A stretch of DNA of 64,000 nt from CAWCAW01 sp963714125 (GTDB taxonomy: Bacteria > Actinomycetota > Acidimicrobiia > Acidimicrobiales > UBA8190): positions 1,550,001 to 1,614,000 of the forward strand of contig OY970234.1 of the NCBI GenBank assembly GCA_963714125.1, read 5' to 3'. The notes under the pieces were generated by a model. The model ran no database searches, was not told the origin of the DNA, and saw only the letters and a program-made list of their open reading frames with translations. Numbering within the stretch: position 1 is the stretch's first letter; each line of letters starts with the position of its first letter. Made by a program: the position numbers and the translations under genes. Positions 17,826-25,232 of this stretch are shown piece by piece.

Positions 17826-18694
17826 GCACTATCGACCCGCTCGCACTGCATGCGACGACGCCGGTACTCACCGCCAATCATTCGGCGTTTCAGAACCACG
17901 GTCCGGCCATCTCTTTTCCCGGCAACGCGCCGCTGGTGGCGAGGGATGTCAGTGCTTGGTTCGGCCGCCACAAGGTGCTCGATCGGATTTCTCTCACAAT
18001 GGAGCGAGGCAAAGTCACGGCGCTGATCGGTCCGTCGGGCTGTGGCAAGTCCACGTTCCTCCGGATTCTGAACCGTATGCACGAGATGATTCCCGGCGCG
18101 GCGATGGCGGGATCCGTTGAACTCGAGGGGTCAGATATCTATAGCCCGGCGCAATCGGTGATTGAAACGCGGCGCCGGATCGGCATGGTGTTCCAAAAGC
18201 CGAATCCCTTTCCTTCGATGACCATTGCCCAAAACGTCCTGGCCGGTCTGCGCCTTTCAGGCATGAAGGTCAGCAACAAAGATGCCCTGGTCAAAGACTG
18301 TCTCGAGCGCGCCGGTTTATGGAAAGAAGCCCGAAACCGATTGAACGCTCCCGGAGCGGCCCTTTCAGGTGGCCAGCAACAACGGCTTTGTATCGCCCGT
18401 TCTTTGGCCGTCAAGCCGTCTGTGCTTCTCATGGACGAGCCCTGCTCCGCGCTCGACCCGATTTCCACTGGCGTCATCGAGGAGACCATTCGTGAGCTCA
18501 GTGGCGATGTGACCATTGTTATCGTCACCCACAACATGCAACAGGCGCAGCGGGTGTCGCACAATTGCGCGTTGTTCCTCGTTGATGGGGAAGGACTGCC
18601 CGGCCACATCGTCGAAGCCGGGCCCACCACCGAGGTATTTGGCGATCCGCGCGATCCGCGCACCTCGGATTATGTGCACGGCCGATTCGGCTAA
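17822..18694 (+). CDS. pstB: Phosphate ABC transporter ATPase PstB
   Basis: The 290-residue ATPase shows Walker A GPSGCGKST, a Q-loop in GMVFQKPNPFPSMTI (the PNPFP run is characteristic of PstB), signature LSGGQQQRLCIAR, Walker B VLLMDEPCSALDP and the switch His in VTHNMQQAQR. The C-terminus DPRTSDYVHGRFG is typical of the subfamily. The N-terminus is about 35 residues longer than usual. It closes the five-gene overlapping series pstC-pstA-pstS-pstS-pstB and ends 18 nt from a convergent gene. Confidence 0.95.
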   Translation: MSTIDPLALHATTPVLTANHSAFQNHGPAISFPGNAPLVARDVSAWFGRHKVLDRISLTMERGKVTALIGPSGCGKSTFLRILNRMHEMIPGAAMAGSVELEGSDIYSPAQSVIETRRRIGMVFQKPNPFPSMTIAQNVLAGLRLSGMKVSNKDALVKDCLERAGLWKEARNRLNAPGAALSGGQQQRLCIARSLAVKPSVLLMDEPCSALDPISTGVIEETIRELSGDVTIVIVTHNMQQAQRVSHNCALFLVDGEGLPGHIVEAGPTTEVFGDPRDPRTSDYVHGRFG

Positions 18695-18711
18695 CGACCT
18701 TGCTCGAACAG

Positions 18712-19545
18712 TTAAGAGCTGATCCCGGTGACCTTCACGACCCATTCACATCCGCTCGGAACTTGAATGGATATTGTCTGCGGGCCTGTCGTTGTCTGAG
18801 GTGTGATCCCCTGACCTGACGCAGTGCTCTGCGTTACCGCCACGGTGTTGGAGGGAGCCACTGTCACCTGGAATGCCGGGCCGCTGGCGGGTGCAGGGGT
18901 GCACTGATATGCCCAACCGATGTCCCAAGTGCCTCCGGCGATCGTGAACGAAGAACTCGTCCAGTTCCCCTGGGATTGATACTGGGGGACAAGCACAGTG
19001 GCCGGACCGGTGGCCGTAGTGGCCTGGGTCGTCGAAGTTGTCGAGCCGCCTGTTGTGGTCGACGTGGCGCCGGTGTTACCGGTGGCGCCGGTGTTGCCGG
19101 TGGTACCGGCCATGGTCGTCGCCGTCGACGGTGTTGTCGTGGAGGACGAGCCCGCCGGTGGCGGCGGGGTGTAGGTGGTCGTGCCTTTGGCGACGGCTTT
19201 GGGCTGATGCGAAAGGCTCTCGAGATACAACCCGACGATGAGCATGAGGACGCCGAAGATCAGAAGTTGCCATGTCCTCCACGAAAGCTTTTCCTTGATC
19301 TTGAAATGGCCAGGAGTAGGCACACCGGAGTCACCCCTGGCGCTTTGTCCGGCTGGCCCTGAGGATTGCGGCTCGGGCCAAAACGGCTGTGCTGGTGCGC
19401 CTTGTGGAGGCGGTGGAGGCGCGCCTTGGGGAAGCGGTGGAGGAAACGGTTGCGACGGCCCGGCAGGTGGCGCCAATGAGGAAAGCTCCACCGGCGGTGA
19501 GCCGATCCGTTGACGCTCGAGCATCGACTCGTGATCCACCTCCAA
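18712..19545 (-). CDS. Membrane protein: Pro-rich cytoplasmic tail, one TM segment, Thr-rich linker, outer domain
   Basis: No named family was recognised. The 277-residue protein begins with about 75 residues rich in Pro, Gln and Ala, then a basic stretch (KIKEKLSWR), a single membrane span (LLIFGVLMLIVGLYLESL), a long Thr/Gly/Asn linker with TGNTGAT repeats, and an outer domain of about 100 residues (SSFTIAGGTWDIGWAYQCTP ... VPSGCEWVVKVTG) with two Cys that may pair. Similar one-span proteins are common in Actinobacteria. It is transcribed away from the surface-protein genes at 19763 and shares with them the PHO-box-like array at 19644-19687. The ATG at 19521 is an alternative start. Confidence 0.7.
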   Translation of the reverse strand: MEVDHESMLERQRIGSPPVELSSLAPPAGPSQPFPPPLPQGAPPPPPQGAPAQPFWPEPQSSGPAGQSARGDSGVPTPGHFKIKEKLSWRTWQLLIFGVLMLIVGLYLESLSHQPKAVAKGTTTYTPPPPAGSSSTTTPSTATTMAGTTGNTGATGNTGATSTTTGGSTTSTTQATTATGPATVLVPQYQSQGNWTSSSFTIAGGTWDIGWAYQCTPAPASGPAFQVTVAPSNTVAVTQSTASGQGITPQTTTGPQTISIQVPSGCEWVVKVTGISS

Positions 19546-19643
19546 CAGCAGAACGTACGAGTGCGCGTCGCGTCAAGTCCTTAGTGCCTCGATATTTGAG
19601 CCTTTTAACGGGTGTGATGACCCCGGTGCCCCTCATCATCGAT

Positions 19644-19687
19644 GCCACATGAAGCGCGGGTAAACGTCCGGCGAAATCTTCGCGAAC
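19644..19687 (-). promoter_or_regulatory. PHO-box-like array of four 11-nt repeats in a divergent promoter
   Basis: On the minus strand four abutting 11-nt units begin with GTTCG (19687 downwards), TTTCG (19676), GTTTA (19665) and CTTCA (19654). They lie between the divergent genes starting at 19545 (minus) and about 19763 (plus). The same repeat length and T-T-C/T core occur at 3889-3910, 7015-7069 and 7211-7243. Confidence 0.5.
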
Positions 19688-19762
19688 TCGGCTGTCCAAC
19701 GTGTCTTTCGACACCCAAGCGCAGCAAATAGGGGCGTGCCGCCAAGATACAGTTTGCTGCTT

Positions 19763-20521
19763 ATGGGTCTGCCTGCGGAACTTCCCTCACCGGCGCGTCA
19801 CCACCGGTCCGTCCCCGTCGTCCTGTCCGGAGTCGTGGTGGCGTGCATGGCCCTGATAGGTCTGGGCGGTGCCATGGTGGCCGCCGCCTCACCGGCGGCA
19901 GCGGCATCCGCAGGGTGTGGGTCGCTTGGCTCGGGGTCATCTGTGTTCATGGGTCGGGCCGGCGCCTGCGTTGTGCCCCCGACCTCGCAGCCCTACGCCA
20001 CCTTCACCGATGGGGAGAAGGTCGACTTGGCCATGGGACCCAATACGGTCTTCTCTCCGAGCGACGGTCTGGGTGGGGACGTTGAGGCGCTTGAGTGTGA
20101 GTACCGCACGGCCGCCGGTCAACCCGGCAATCCGCCCAACGCCGACTACTGCGACGCGCAGACGACAGCAGCTGATTTTCCCCAAGCCGTCCAGCCCGGT
20201 GGCAGTTTCGATTACTCGATCGACAACGGTGGCGACAACGTCACTGTCTACGCGGTTCCCGACAAGACCCTGACCCTGGCCTCGATCAAGTGCAATGCCA
20301 CGCATGCCTGTGTCTGGTACGTCGGCGAGAACTACAACAACTTCACGTCACCTCACGTCTTCTCGAGCCCGTTCTTTGTAGGGGCCGCCGCCAGTGCTGG
20401 AGGATCGGGTTCATTGCTGCCGGTGATCATCATCATTGTGGTCGTGGCGCTCGTTGCCGCCGTGGTCTTTCGGTTCATCCTCGTTCCCCGCCGCCGACGG
20501 CTCGCTCAACGGAGCCGGTAG
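19763..20521 (+). CDS. Membrane-anchored secreted protein with the shared island domain
   Basis: This about 252-residue protein has a signal peptide (VPVVLSGVVVACMALIGLGG, cleavage near AAASAG), the shared domain (GCGSLGSGSSVF to CVWYVGENYNNFTSPHVFSSPF), a short Gly/Ser linker and a C-terminal membrane span (LLPVIIIIVVVALVAAVVFRFIL) with basic RRRR end. There is no LAxTG motif, so it should be an integral membrane form of the family. The start is uncertain: GTG at 19736 is in frame and also plausible. Its TAG stop overlaps the GTG start of the next gene by one base, indicating coupling. Confidence 0.82.
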   Translation: MGLPAELPSPARHHRSVPVVLSGVVVACMALIGLGGAMVAAASPAAAASAGCGSLGSGSSVFMGRAGACVVPPTSQPYATFTDGEKVDLAMGPNTVFSPSDGLGGDVEALECEYRTAAGQPGNPPNADYCDAQTTAADFPQAVQPGGSFDYSIDNGGDNVTVYAVPDKTLTLASIKCNATHACVWYVGENYNNFTSPHVFSSPFFVGAAASAGGSGSLLPVIIIIVVVALVAAVVFRFILVPRRRRLAQRSR

Positions 20522-21351
20522 TGCGCGTGTCCGGGCCGACGCGTTCTCGTCGCGTTCGGATAGCGGCGCTGGGGATGCTGGTCGGGGGCGCGTGTCTGAC
20601 GGTGGCCCCCACCATGGCTGCCGACGCGTCCACCGCCCCGTGCGGATCGTTGTCTTCGGGTACGAGCGTGTATGTCGATTGCGGAGTGCCACCTGCAGCG
20701 GCGCCGTACAACACCTATTCCGATGGCGAAAAGGTGAACCTCGCCATGGGTCCGAACACGCTCTTCTCCGGTCAAAACGGCACGGGCGTATCCATTGTGG
20801 CCATCGAATGCGAGTACACGACGGGGACGGGCCCGGGTGATCCCCCCAATGCCGACTTCTGTAGCGCCCAGACGGCGGCGGCGGATTTTCCCTACGCCAC
20901 CCACGCCAACGGCAGCTTTGACTACGCGGCCGACCACACCGGGGACCTGGTGCCGACCTACGCCTTGCCCGACGCCACGCTTCCGGCCGTCCCCATCGAG
21001 TGCAATGCCTCCCAACCGTGTGTCTGGTACGTGGGCGAGAGCTACAACAATTTCGCTGCCCCGCATGTCTTCTCCAACCCGTTCATCGTGACCGGGGCAA
21101 CCGTCACCACCACAACGGCGGTGTCGCCGGCATCAACGAACGCACCGTCGACGTCGCCTCCCCCGTCGACCGTGGCCACGACGTCGCCCCAACAGCTGGC
21201 GTTCACCGGCGTCTCCCCGCTGGTGGAGTGGCTGGCCATCGTCGGACTGGCCATGCTCGTGCTCGGGGCCTTTGGGCTTTGCGCAGAGACGGGTGCGAGG
21301 CGCGCCCTCGTAACGCGGGATCACTTGCTCGGTCGCACTCGCAGGCACTGA
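20521..21351 (+). CDS. Wall-anchored (LAxTG) secreted protein with the shared island domain
   Basis: The start is the GTG at 20521, which overlaps the upstream stop (TAGTG); the signal peptide (VRIAALGMLVGGACLTVAP, cleavage near ADAST) begins right after it. The 276-residue product has the shared domain (PCGSLSSGTSVYVDC to CVWYVGESYNNFAAPHVFSNPF), a Thr/Ser/Pro linker and a sorting signal, LAFTG at 226-230, with a hydrophobic stretch (WLAIVGLAMLVLGAFGL) and a basic tail. The sortase gene starts 2 nt after its stop, which makes it a very likely substrate. Confidence 0.88.
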   Translation: MRVSGPTRSRRVRIAALGMLVGGACLTVAPTMAADASTAPCGSLSSGTSVYVDCGVPPAAAPYNTYSDGEKVNLAMGPNTLFSGQNGTGVSIVAIECEYTTGTGPGDPPNADFCSAQTAAADFPYATHANGSFDYAADHTGDLVPTYALPDATLPAVPIECNASQPCVWYVGESYNNFAAPHVFSNPFIVTGATVTTTTAVSPASTNAPSTSPPPSTVATTSPQQLAFTGVSPLVEWLAIVGLAMLVLGAFGLCAETGARRALVTRDHLLGRTRRH

Positions 21352-21352
21352 C

Positions 21353-22870
21353 GTGGCTCTCACCGACACTGCTGTCGACGGTCAGGGTGCCTCGAATGAC
21401 TCTGACCTTCTCGACCTGTGCCGCCGCTTGGTGACGGAGCTGGTGGCCGTAGAGCCTGGACCATCAGCGAGCGTCATCCCCTTCGACCTCGATGCCAACG
21501 TCGAGCCCGAAGCGATGACGTCGGGCCACGGCGATGTGCACAGCGCGGCGCAAGCCATCGGACACGTCGTGCTGAGTTCCTATCGACAGGCGCGCCGGGA
21601 CTCGGGTCCCGCTCCACGGTCTTCGAGTTCGGAGGCGTTCCAGCTCCCACCGCCCCTCACCCCGTCACGACCCCAGCCTGTGGCCCGAGAACTCGTCGAC
21701 TTCATGCCGCTGCAGGTGGATATCGACGACCTCGCTCCGGAGCGGGTAGAGGTGGCCGATCTGGGTGTAATTGAGCCGTCGAACGCATTGGATCTGCATG
21801 CGTCTCCCCCCGGTCTCCGCGACCATGCTGTGCTCGGGACACCGGCAAGCACGGCGCTGATTCGACGCGCGCTCAAGCCCGCGGTTTCCACACCCGCGGC
21901 CGCCGTCACCAATCCTGTCGACGCCGCCAACCTGGAGCGCCGTCGACAGCTCATGGGCACCGTGTTCGCGTGGGTGCAGAACATCGGCATCATCTTGATC
22001 CTCTTCGCCGGCTGGCAGATCTGGGGAACGTCGATTACCGAGCACCACGCCCAGTCGTCGTTGAAGGCAGAGTTCGCCGAGCATCTGCGTCAGCGCGTCA
22101 TCCAACCCCCGTCGAGTGGGTCGAGTACATCGGACGCATCCAATGCCTATGCCGTGCAGTCGTTGATCTCGGTGGCACAACGCATCACCAGTCCTCCCGA
22201 AGGGTCGGTGCTGGCTCGGCTTCAGATTCCCGCTATTGGCGTGAGCGAGTACGTGGTCTCGGGCACGGCCGCAGCCGACTTGTCGAGAGGCCCCGGGCAC
22301 TACATCGGAACCGCCATGCCCGGCCAGGCCGGCAACGTGGCCATTGCCGGGCACCGCACTACCTACGGCGCACCCTTCTATCGCCTGGGCTCGCTGGTGC
22401 CCGGCGACCCCATTGTGTTGACGACCCTGGGAGGACAGACACTGACCTATGTGGTGTCTCGAGCCCCCGTGTCGGTGTTGCCCGGCAACACGTCGATATT
22501 GGGCTACTTCGGTGACAACCGCCTGACCCTTACGACCTGTACACCGCCATTCTCCGCCACTCACCGGTTGGTCGTCGTTGCCGCGTTGGAACTGCCCGGA
22601 GTCCCGGCCAGCCACGCCACGTTGTCAACGGCGACGGTCCCGACGCGGCTCTACGGCGTGGTGGGCAGCGCCACCTCCACCTGGAACTGGGGGCATCTGC
22701 CCGTCGTGCTGCTGGCCTTATGCGTCCTTATAGCCCTCGGTCTCGGGCACCGTCCGCTGGGCCGGTCTTTCGGGCCGTGGAACAAGTGGCTCATCCTCGC
22801 CCCCATTTGGGTGGCGGGTCTGTACCTGTTCTTTCAGGGGCTGAGCGGACTGCTCCCGCCGTCGGTTTGA
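21353..22870 (+). CDS. Class E sortase with long N-terminal cytoplasmic extension
   Basis: The 505-residue transpeptidase cleaves a sorting motif between Thr and Gly and joins the protein to the cell wall. Catalytic residues are visible: His in VAIAGHRTTYGAPFYRL, Cys in LTLTTCTPPFS and Arg in THRLVVV. IPAIGV and the GPGHY segment also fit class E. A membrane span lies near 205-225 (IGIILILFAGWQIWG) and two more follow the catalytic domain. The first about 200 residues are Pro/Ala/Asp-rich and look disordered, longer than in most sortases. GTG at 21353 is the start, 2 nt after the LAFTG protein. The LAxTG proteins of this island are the obvious substrates. Confidence 0.9.
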   Translation: MALTDTAVDGQGASNDSDLLDLCRRLVTELVAVEPGPSASVIPFDLDANVEPEAMTSGHGDVHSAAQAIGHVVLSSYRQARRDSGPAPRSSSSEAFQLPPPLTPSRPQPVARELVDFMPLQVDIDDLAPERVEVADLGVIEPSNALDLHASPPGLRDHAVLGTPASTALIRRALKPAVSTPAAAVTNPVDAANLERRRQLMGTVFAWVQNIGIILILFAGWQIWGTSITEHHAQSSLKAEFAEHLRQRVIQPPSSGSSTSDASNAYAVQSLISVAQRITSPPEGSVLARLQIPAIGVSEYVVSGTAAADLSRGPGHYIGTAMPGQAGNVAIAGHRTTYGAPFYRLGSLVPGDPIVLTTLGGQTLTYVVSRAPVSVLPGNTSILGYFGDNRLTLTTCTPPFSATHRLVVVAALELPGVPASHATLSTATVPTRLYGVVGSATSTWNWGHLPVVLLALCVLIALGLGHRPLGRSFGPWNKWLILAPIWVAGLYLFFQGLSGLLPPSV

Positions 22871-23370
22871 ACGCCTTGACCGTTGTCGGCCGGAGGCACG
22901 GGGTCGGGGTTGGACGGCGCCAGGACTTGGGGCTGCGCCTGGATTTCCGCGTCGAGGACATCCCACAGCGTCCGTAGTTGATGTCCGAGTTCGGAGTTGA
23001 CGCGGTCGAAGGTCTCCAACGTCGTGCGGATCTGTTGGATGGTGGCTACCGGTAAAGCGGCGGCGCGACGGCGGGCGGCTTCAACGGTGGCTGCTTCGAC
23101 GATGCCGGCTGCTTGGGTTTCAGCCTGAGCAACGACCTTCCTGGCTTCGTCATTGGCTTCGGCTACGGCCGCGTCGGTGAGCTCGCGTACCCGCATCACC
23201 AAGCGCCCGATCTCCTCTTCGGACTCCCGAAGGCGCGTGGCGCGATTGGAGCTGTCGTCGGTTGGCTGGGTCGGCGGCGGCGCGTCCAATGTCGCACCCT
23301 GGGGTTCGCCCGCCGGTGCCGGCCAGACCGTGAGCGGCGCGGGCGCCTCTTGTTCAGGTTGCATGGACAT
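22834..23370 (-). CDS. Coiled-coil cytoplasmic protein
   Basis: The 178-residue product has Pro/Ala-rich ends and a central helix, about residues 50-140, rich in Ala, Glu and Arg (REAEEEIGRL-type heptads: LRESEEEIGRLVMRVRELTD then AEANDEARKVVAQAETQAA), suggesting a coiled coil like those of DivIVA-related or F-ATPase b-type stalk helices. No named family is certain. It overlaps the 3' end of the sortase gene by 37 nt tail to tail. The ATG at 23370 is chosen; there is no clear ribosome binding site, and TACCCT just 7 nt upstream could be a -10 box for a leaderless message. Confidence 0.65.
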   Translation of the reverse strand: MSMQPEQEAPAPLTVWPAPAGEPQGATLDAPPPTQPTDDSSNRATRLRESEEEIGRLVMRVRELTDAAVAEANDEARKVVAQAETQAAGIVEAATVEAARRRAAALPVATIQQIRTTLETFDRVNSELGHQLRTLWDVLDAEIQAQPQVLAPSNPDPVPPADNGQGVQTDGGSSPLSP

Positions 23371-23564
23371 GAAAAAAGGGTACCACCGAGGTTTTTCTTG
23401 AGTTCGTCGACGCCAAGAGAATTGGCCCGTATTGGCGTGTTGGCGCAACCTCTGCCCAAAGAGGCATGCGTCTGTCGGCGAGCATCGGCCCGGCGCATTG
23501 CCGTGCGCCAAAAAGAAGAACCGCCCGACCGGCAGCCGAACCTGGTAACACTCTTGACGTGGAC

Positions 23565-25226
23565 ATGCTCGTTGTCGTCGGCGCCGGTCCGGTTCCAGCC
23601 CGACTCGAGAACCGGGCCCGCGTCGTGCATCGGCATATGCCGGGGGAGTCCGTCGAAGAACTCGTGGGCGCCTTGCGGGCCCGCATTCCGCGCCGGGTGG
23701 GCGTGTGCGGGCCGGTGGCGGAGGCGGCGACGGTGGCGGCTGGCCTCCGTCGGGGCGGACTGCCCACCGAGTTGTTCACCGACGAGGACGTTCCTGACGA
23801 TCTCGCCGCCACCTTGCAGGGCGTCGACGTGCGTCCCGTGGCGGACACCGGAGTACCCATGGACGTGGCCGATTCCCTCGTCGACCTCATCGGCCATACG
23901 CCCATGGTCAGGTTGGACCGCACGGCGCGCGACCTGGAGTGCGCGCTGGTGGCCAAGTTGGAGTTGTTCAATCCCGGCGGCTCCTCCAAGGACCGCATTG
24001 CGCTGGCCATGATCGAAGCAGCCGAGCGCGAGGGCCTGCTCGGGCCCGGTGGGACCATCGTCGAACCGACGAGCGGGAACACGGGCGTGGGACTGGCCAT
24101 CGTGGCAGCCCGGCGCGGCTACAAGTGCATCTTCGTCTGCCCCGACAAGGTGGCCGCCGACAAGATCGCCCTCCTTCGTGCGTATGGAGCCGAGGTGATT
24201 GTCTGCCCGACGTCGGTGGCACCCGAGCACCCCGAGTCCTATTACTCGGTGTCAGACCGCTTGGCGCGTGAAGTGCCACTGGCCTGGAAGCCCGACCAGT
24301 ACCACAACGACAACAATCCTCGTGCTCAATACGAAACAGCCGGCAAGGAGATCTGGGAGCAGACGGCAGGCCGAGTCACCCACTTCGTGGCTGGCATCGG
24401 CACGGGCGGCACCGTCACCGGGATCGGGCGGTATCTCAAGGAGCGCAATCCGGCTGTGCAGATCATCGGCGCCGACCCCGATGGCTCGGTCTACTCGGGA
24501 GGATCGGGGCGCCCTTATCTCGTCGAGGGGATCGGTGAAGACTTCTGGCCCACCACCTATGACCCGTCGGTGGTCGACCGGGTGGTGGCGGTGTCCGACG
24601 CCGTCAGTTTTGCCACGGCGCGGCGCGTCACGCGCGAAGAAGGTTTGCTCCTGGGCGGTTCGGGAGGAACAGCAGTCGCGGCGGCGTTGATCATCGGACG
24701 GGACCTTCCTGCGGACGCGGTCATCGTCGTGCACATTCCCGATTCCGGGCGCGGCTATCTGTCCAAGATCTACAACGACGCCTGGATGTCGGACTACGGG
24801 TTCCTTCACGACGCCGGGACGACCGTCGGCGACGTGTTGACGGCCCGTGACGCCGCCTTGCCGGGGCTCGTCCATACCCACCCCGACGAAACAGTTCGCC
24901 AAGCCATCGCCATTCTGCGCGAATACGGGGTGAGCCAGATGCCGGTGATCAAGCACGAGCCGCCCGTGGTCATGGCGGAAGTGGTCGGGGGTGTGACCGA
25001 GCGCGAGCTCATGGACCGCGTGTTCGCCGACCCGTCCATACTCGATCATCCCCTCAGCGACGTCATGGGGGATCCCCTTCCCACCATCGGTGCCGGCGAG
25101 TTGGTTCAAGTAGCTGTCACCAGACTGCAAGGAGCACCGGCGTTGCTCGTCCTCGATCGGGGTCATCCTGTCGGGGTCATCACCCGGTCCGACGTACTGG
25201 CCACGTTGGCCGCCGGATCGCGCTGA
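23565..25226 (+). CDS. cbs: Cystathionine beta-synthase with an N-terminal extension
   Basis: The PLP enzyme condenses serine and homocysteine to cystathionine. The core begins near residue 100 (SLVDLIGHTPMVRLDRTA); the PLP Lys is in NPGGSSKDRIAL, the substrate loop is PTSGNTGVGLA and the phosphate loop is GIGTGGTVTGIG. Two C-terminal CBS domains follow (TVGDVLTAR... and PLSDVMGDPLPTIG... VGVITRSDVLATL). Ahead of the core are about 95 extra residues (VVVGAGPVPARLENRAR to VDVRPVAD) not usual for bacterial CBS and not assigned here. GTG at 23559 is an equally possible start, and M at 23861 would give a normal-length core. It is followed after 6 nt by its pathway partner. Confidence 0.9.
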   Translation: MLVVVGAGPVPARLENRARVVHRHMPGESVEELVGALRARIPRRVGVCGPVAEAATVAAGLRRGGLPTELFTDEDVPDDLAATLQGVDVRPVADTGVPMDVADSLVDLIGHTPMVRLDRTARDLECALVAKLELFNPGGSSKDRIALAMIEAAEREGLLGPGGTIVEPTSGNTGVGLAIVAARRGYKCIFVCPDKVAADKIALLRAYGAEVIVCPTSVAPEHPESYYSVSDRLAREVPLAWKPDQYHNDNNPRAQYETAGKEIWEQTAGRVTHFVAGIGTGGTVTGIGRYLKERNPAVQIIGADPDGSVYSGGSGRPYLVEGIGEDFWPTTYDPSVVDRVVAVSDAVSFATARRVTREEGLLLGGSGGTAVAAALIIGRDLPADAVIVVHIPDSGRGYLSKIYNDAWMSDYGFLHDAGTTVGDVLTARDAALPGLVHTHPDETVRQAIAILREYGVSQMPVIKHEPPVVMAEVVGGVTERELMDRVFADPSILDHPLSDVMGDPLPTIGAGELVQVAVTRLQGAPALLVLDRGHPVGVITRSDVLATLAAGSR

Positions 25227-25232
25227 CCGGAG

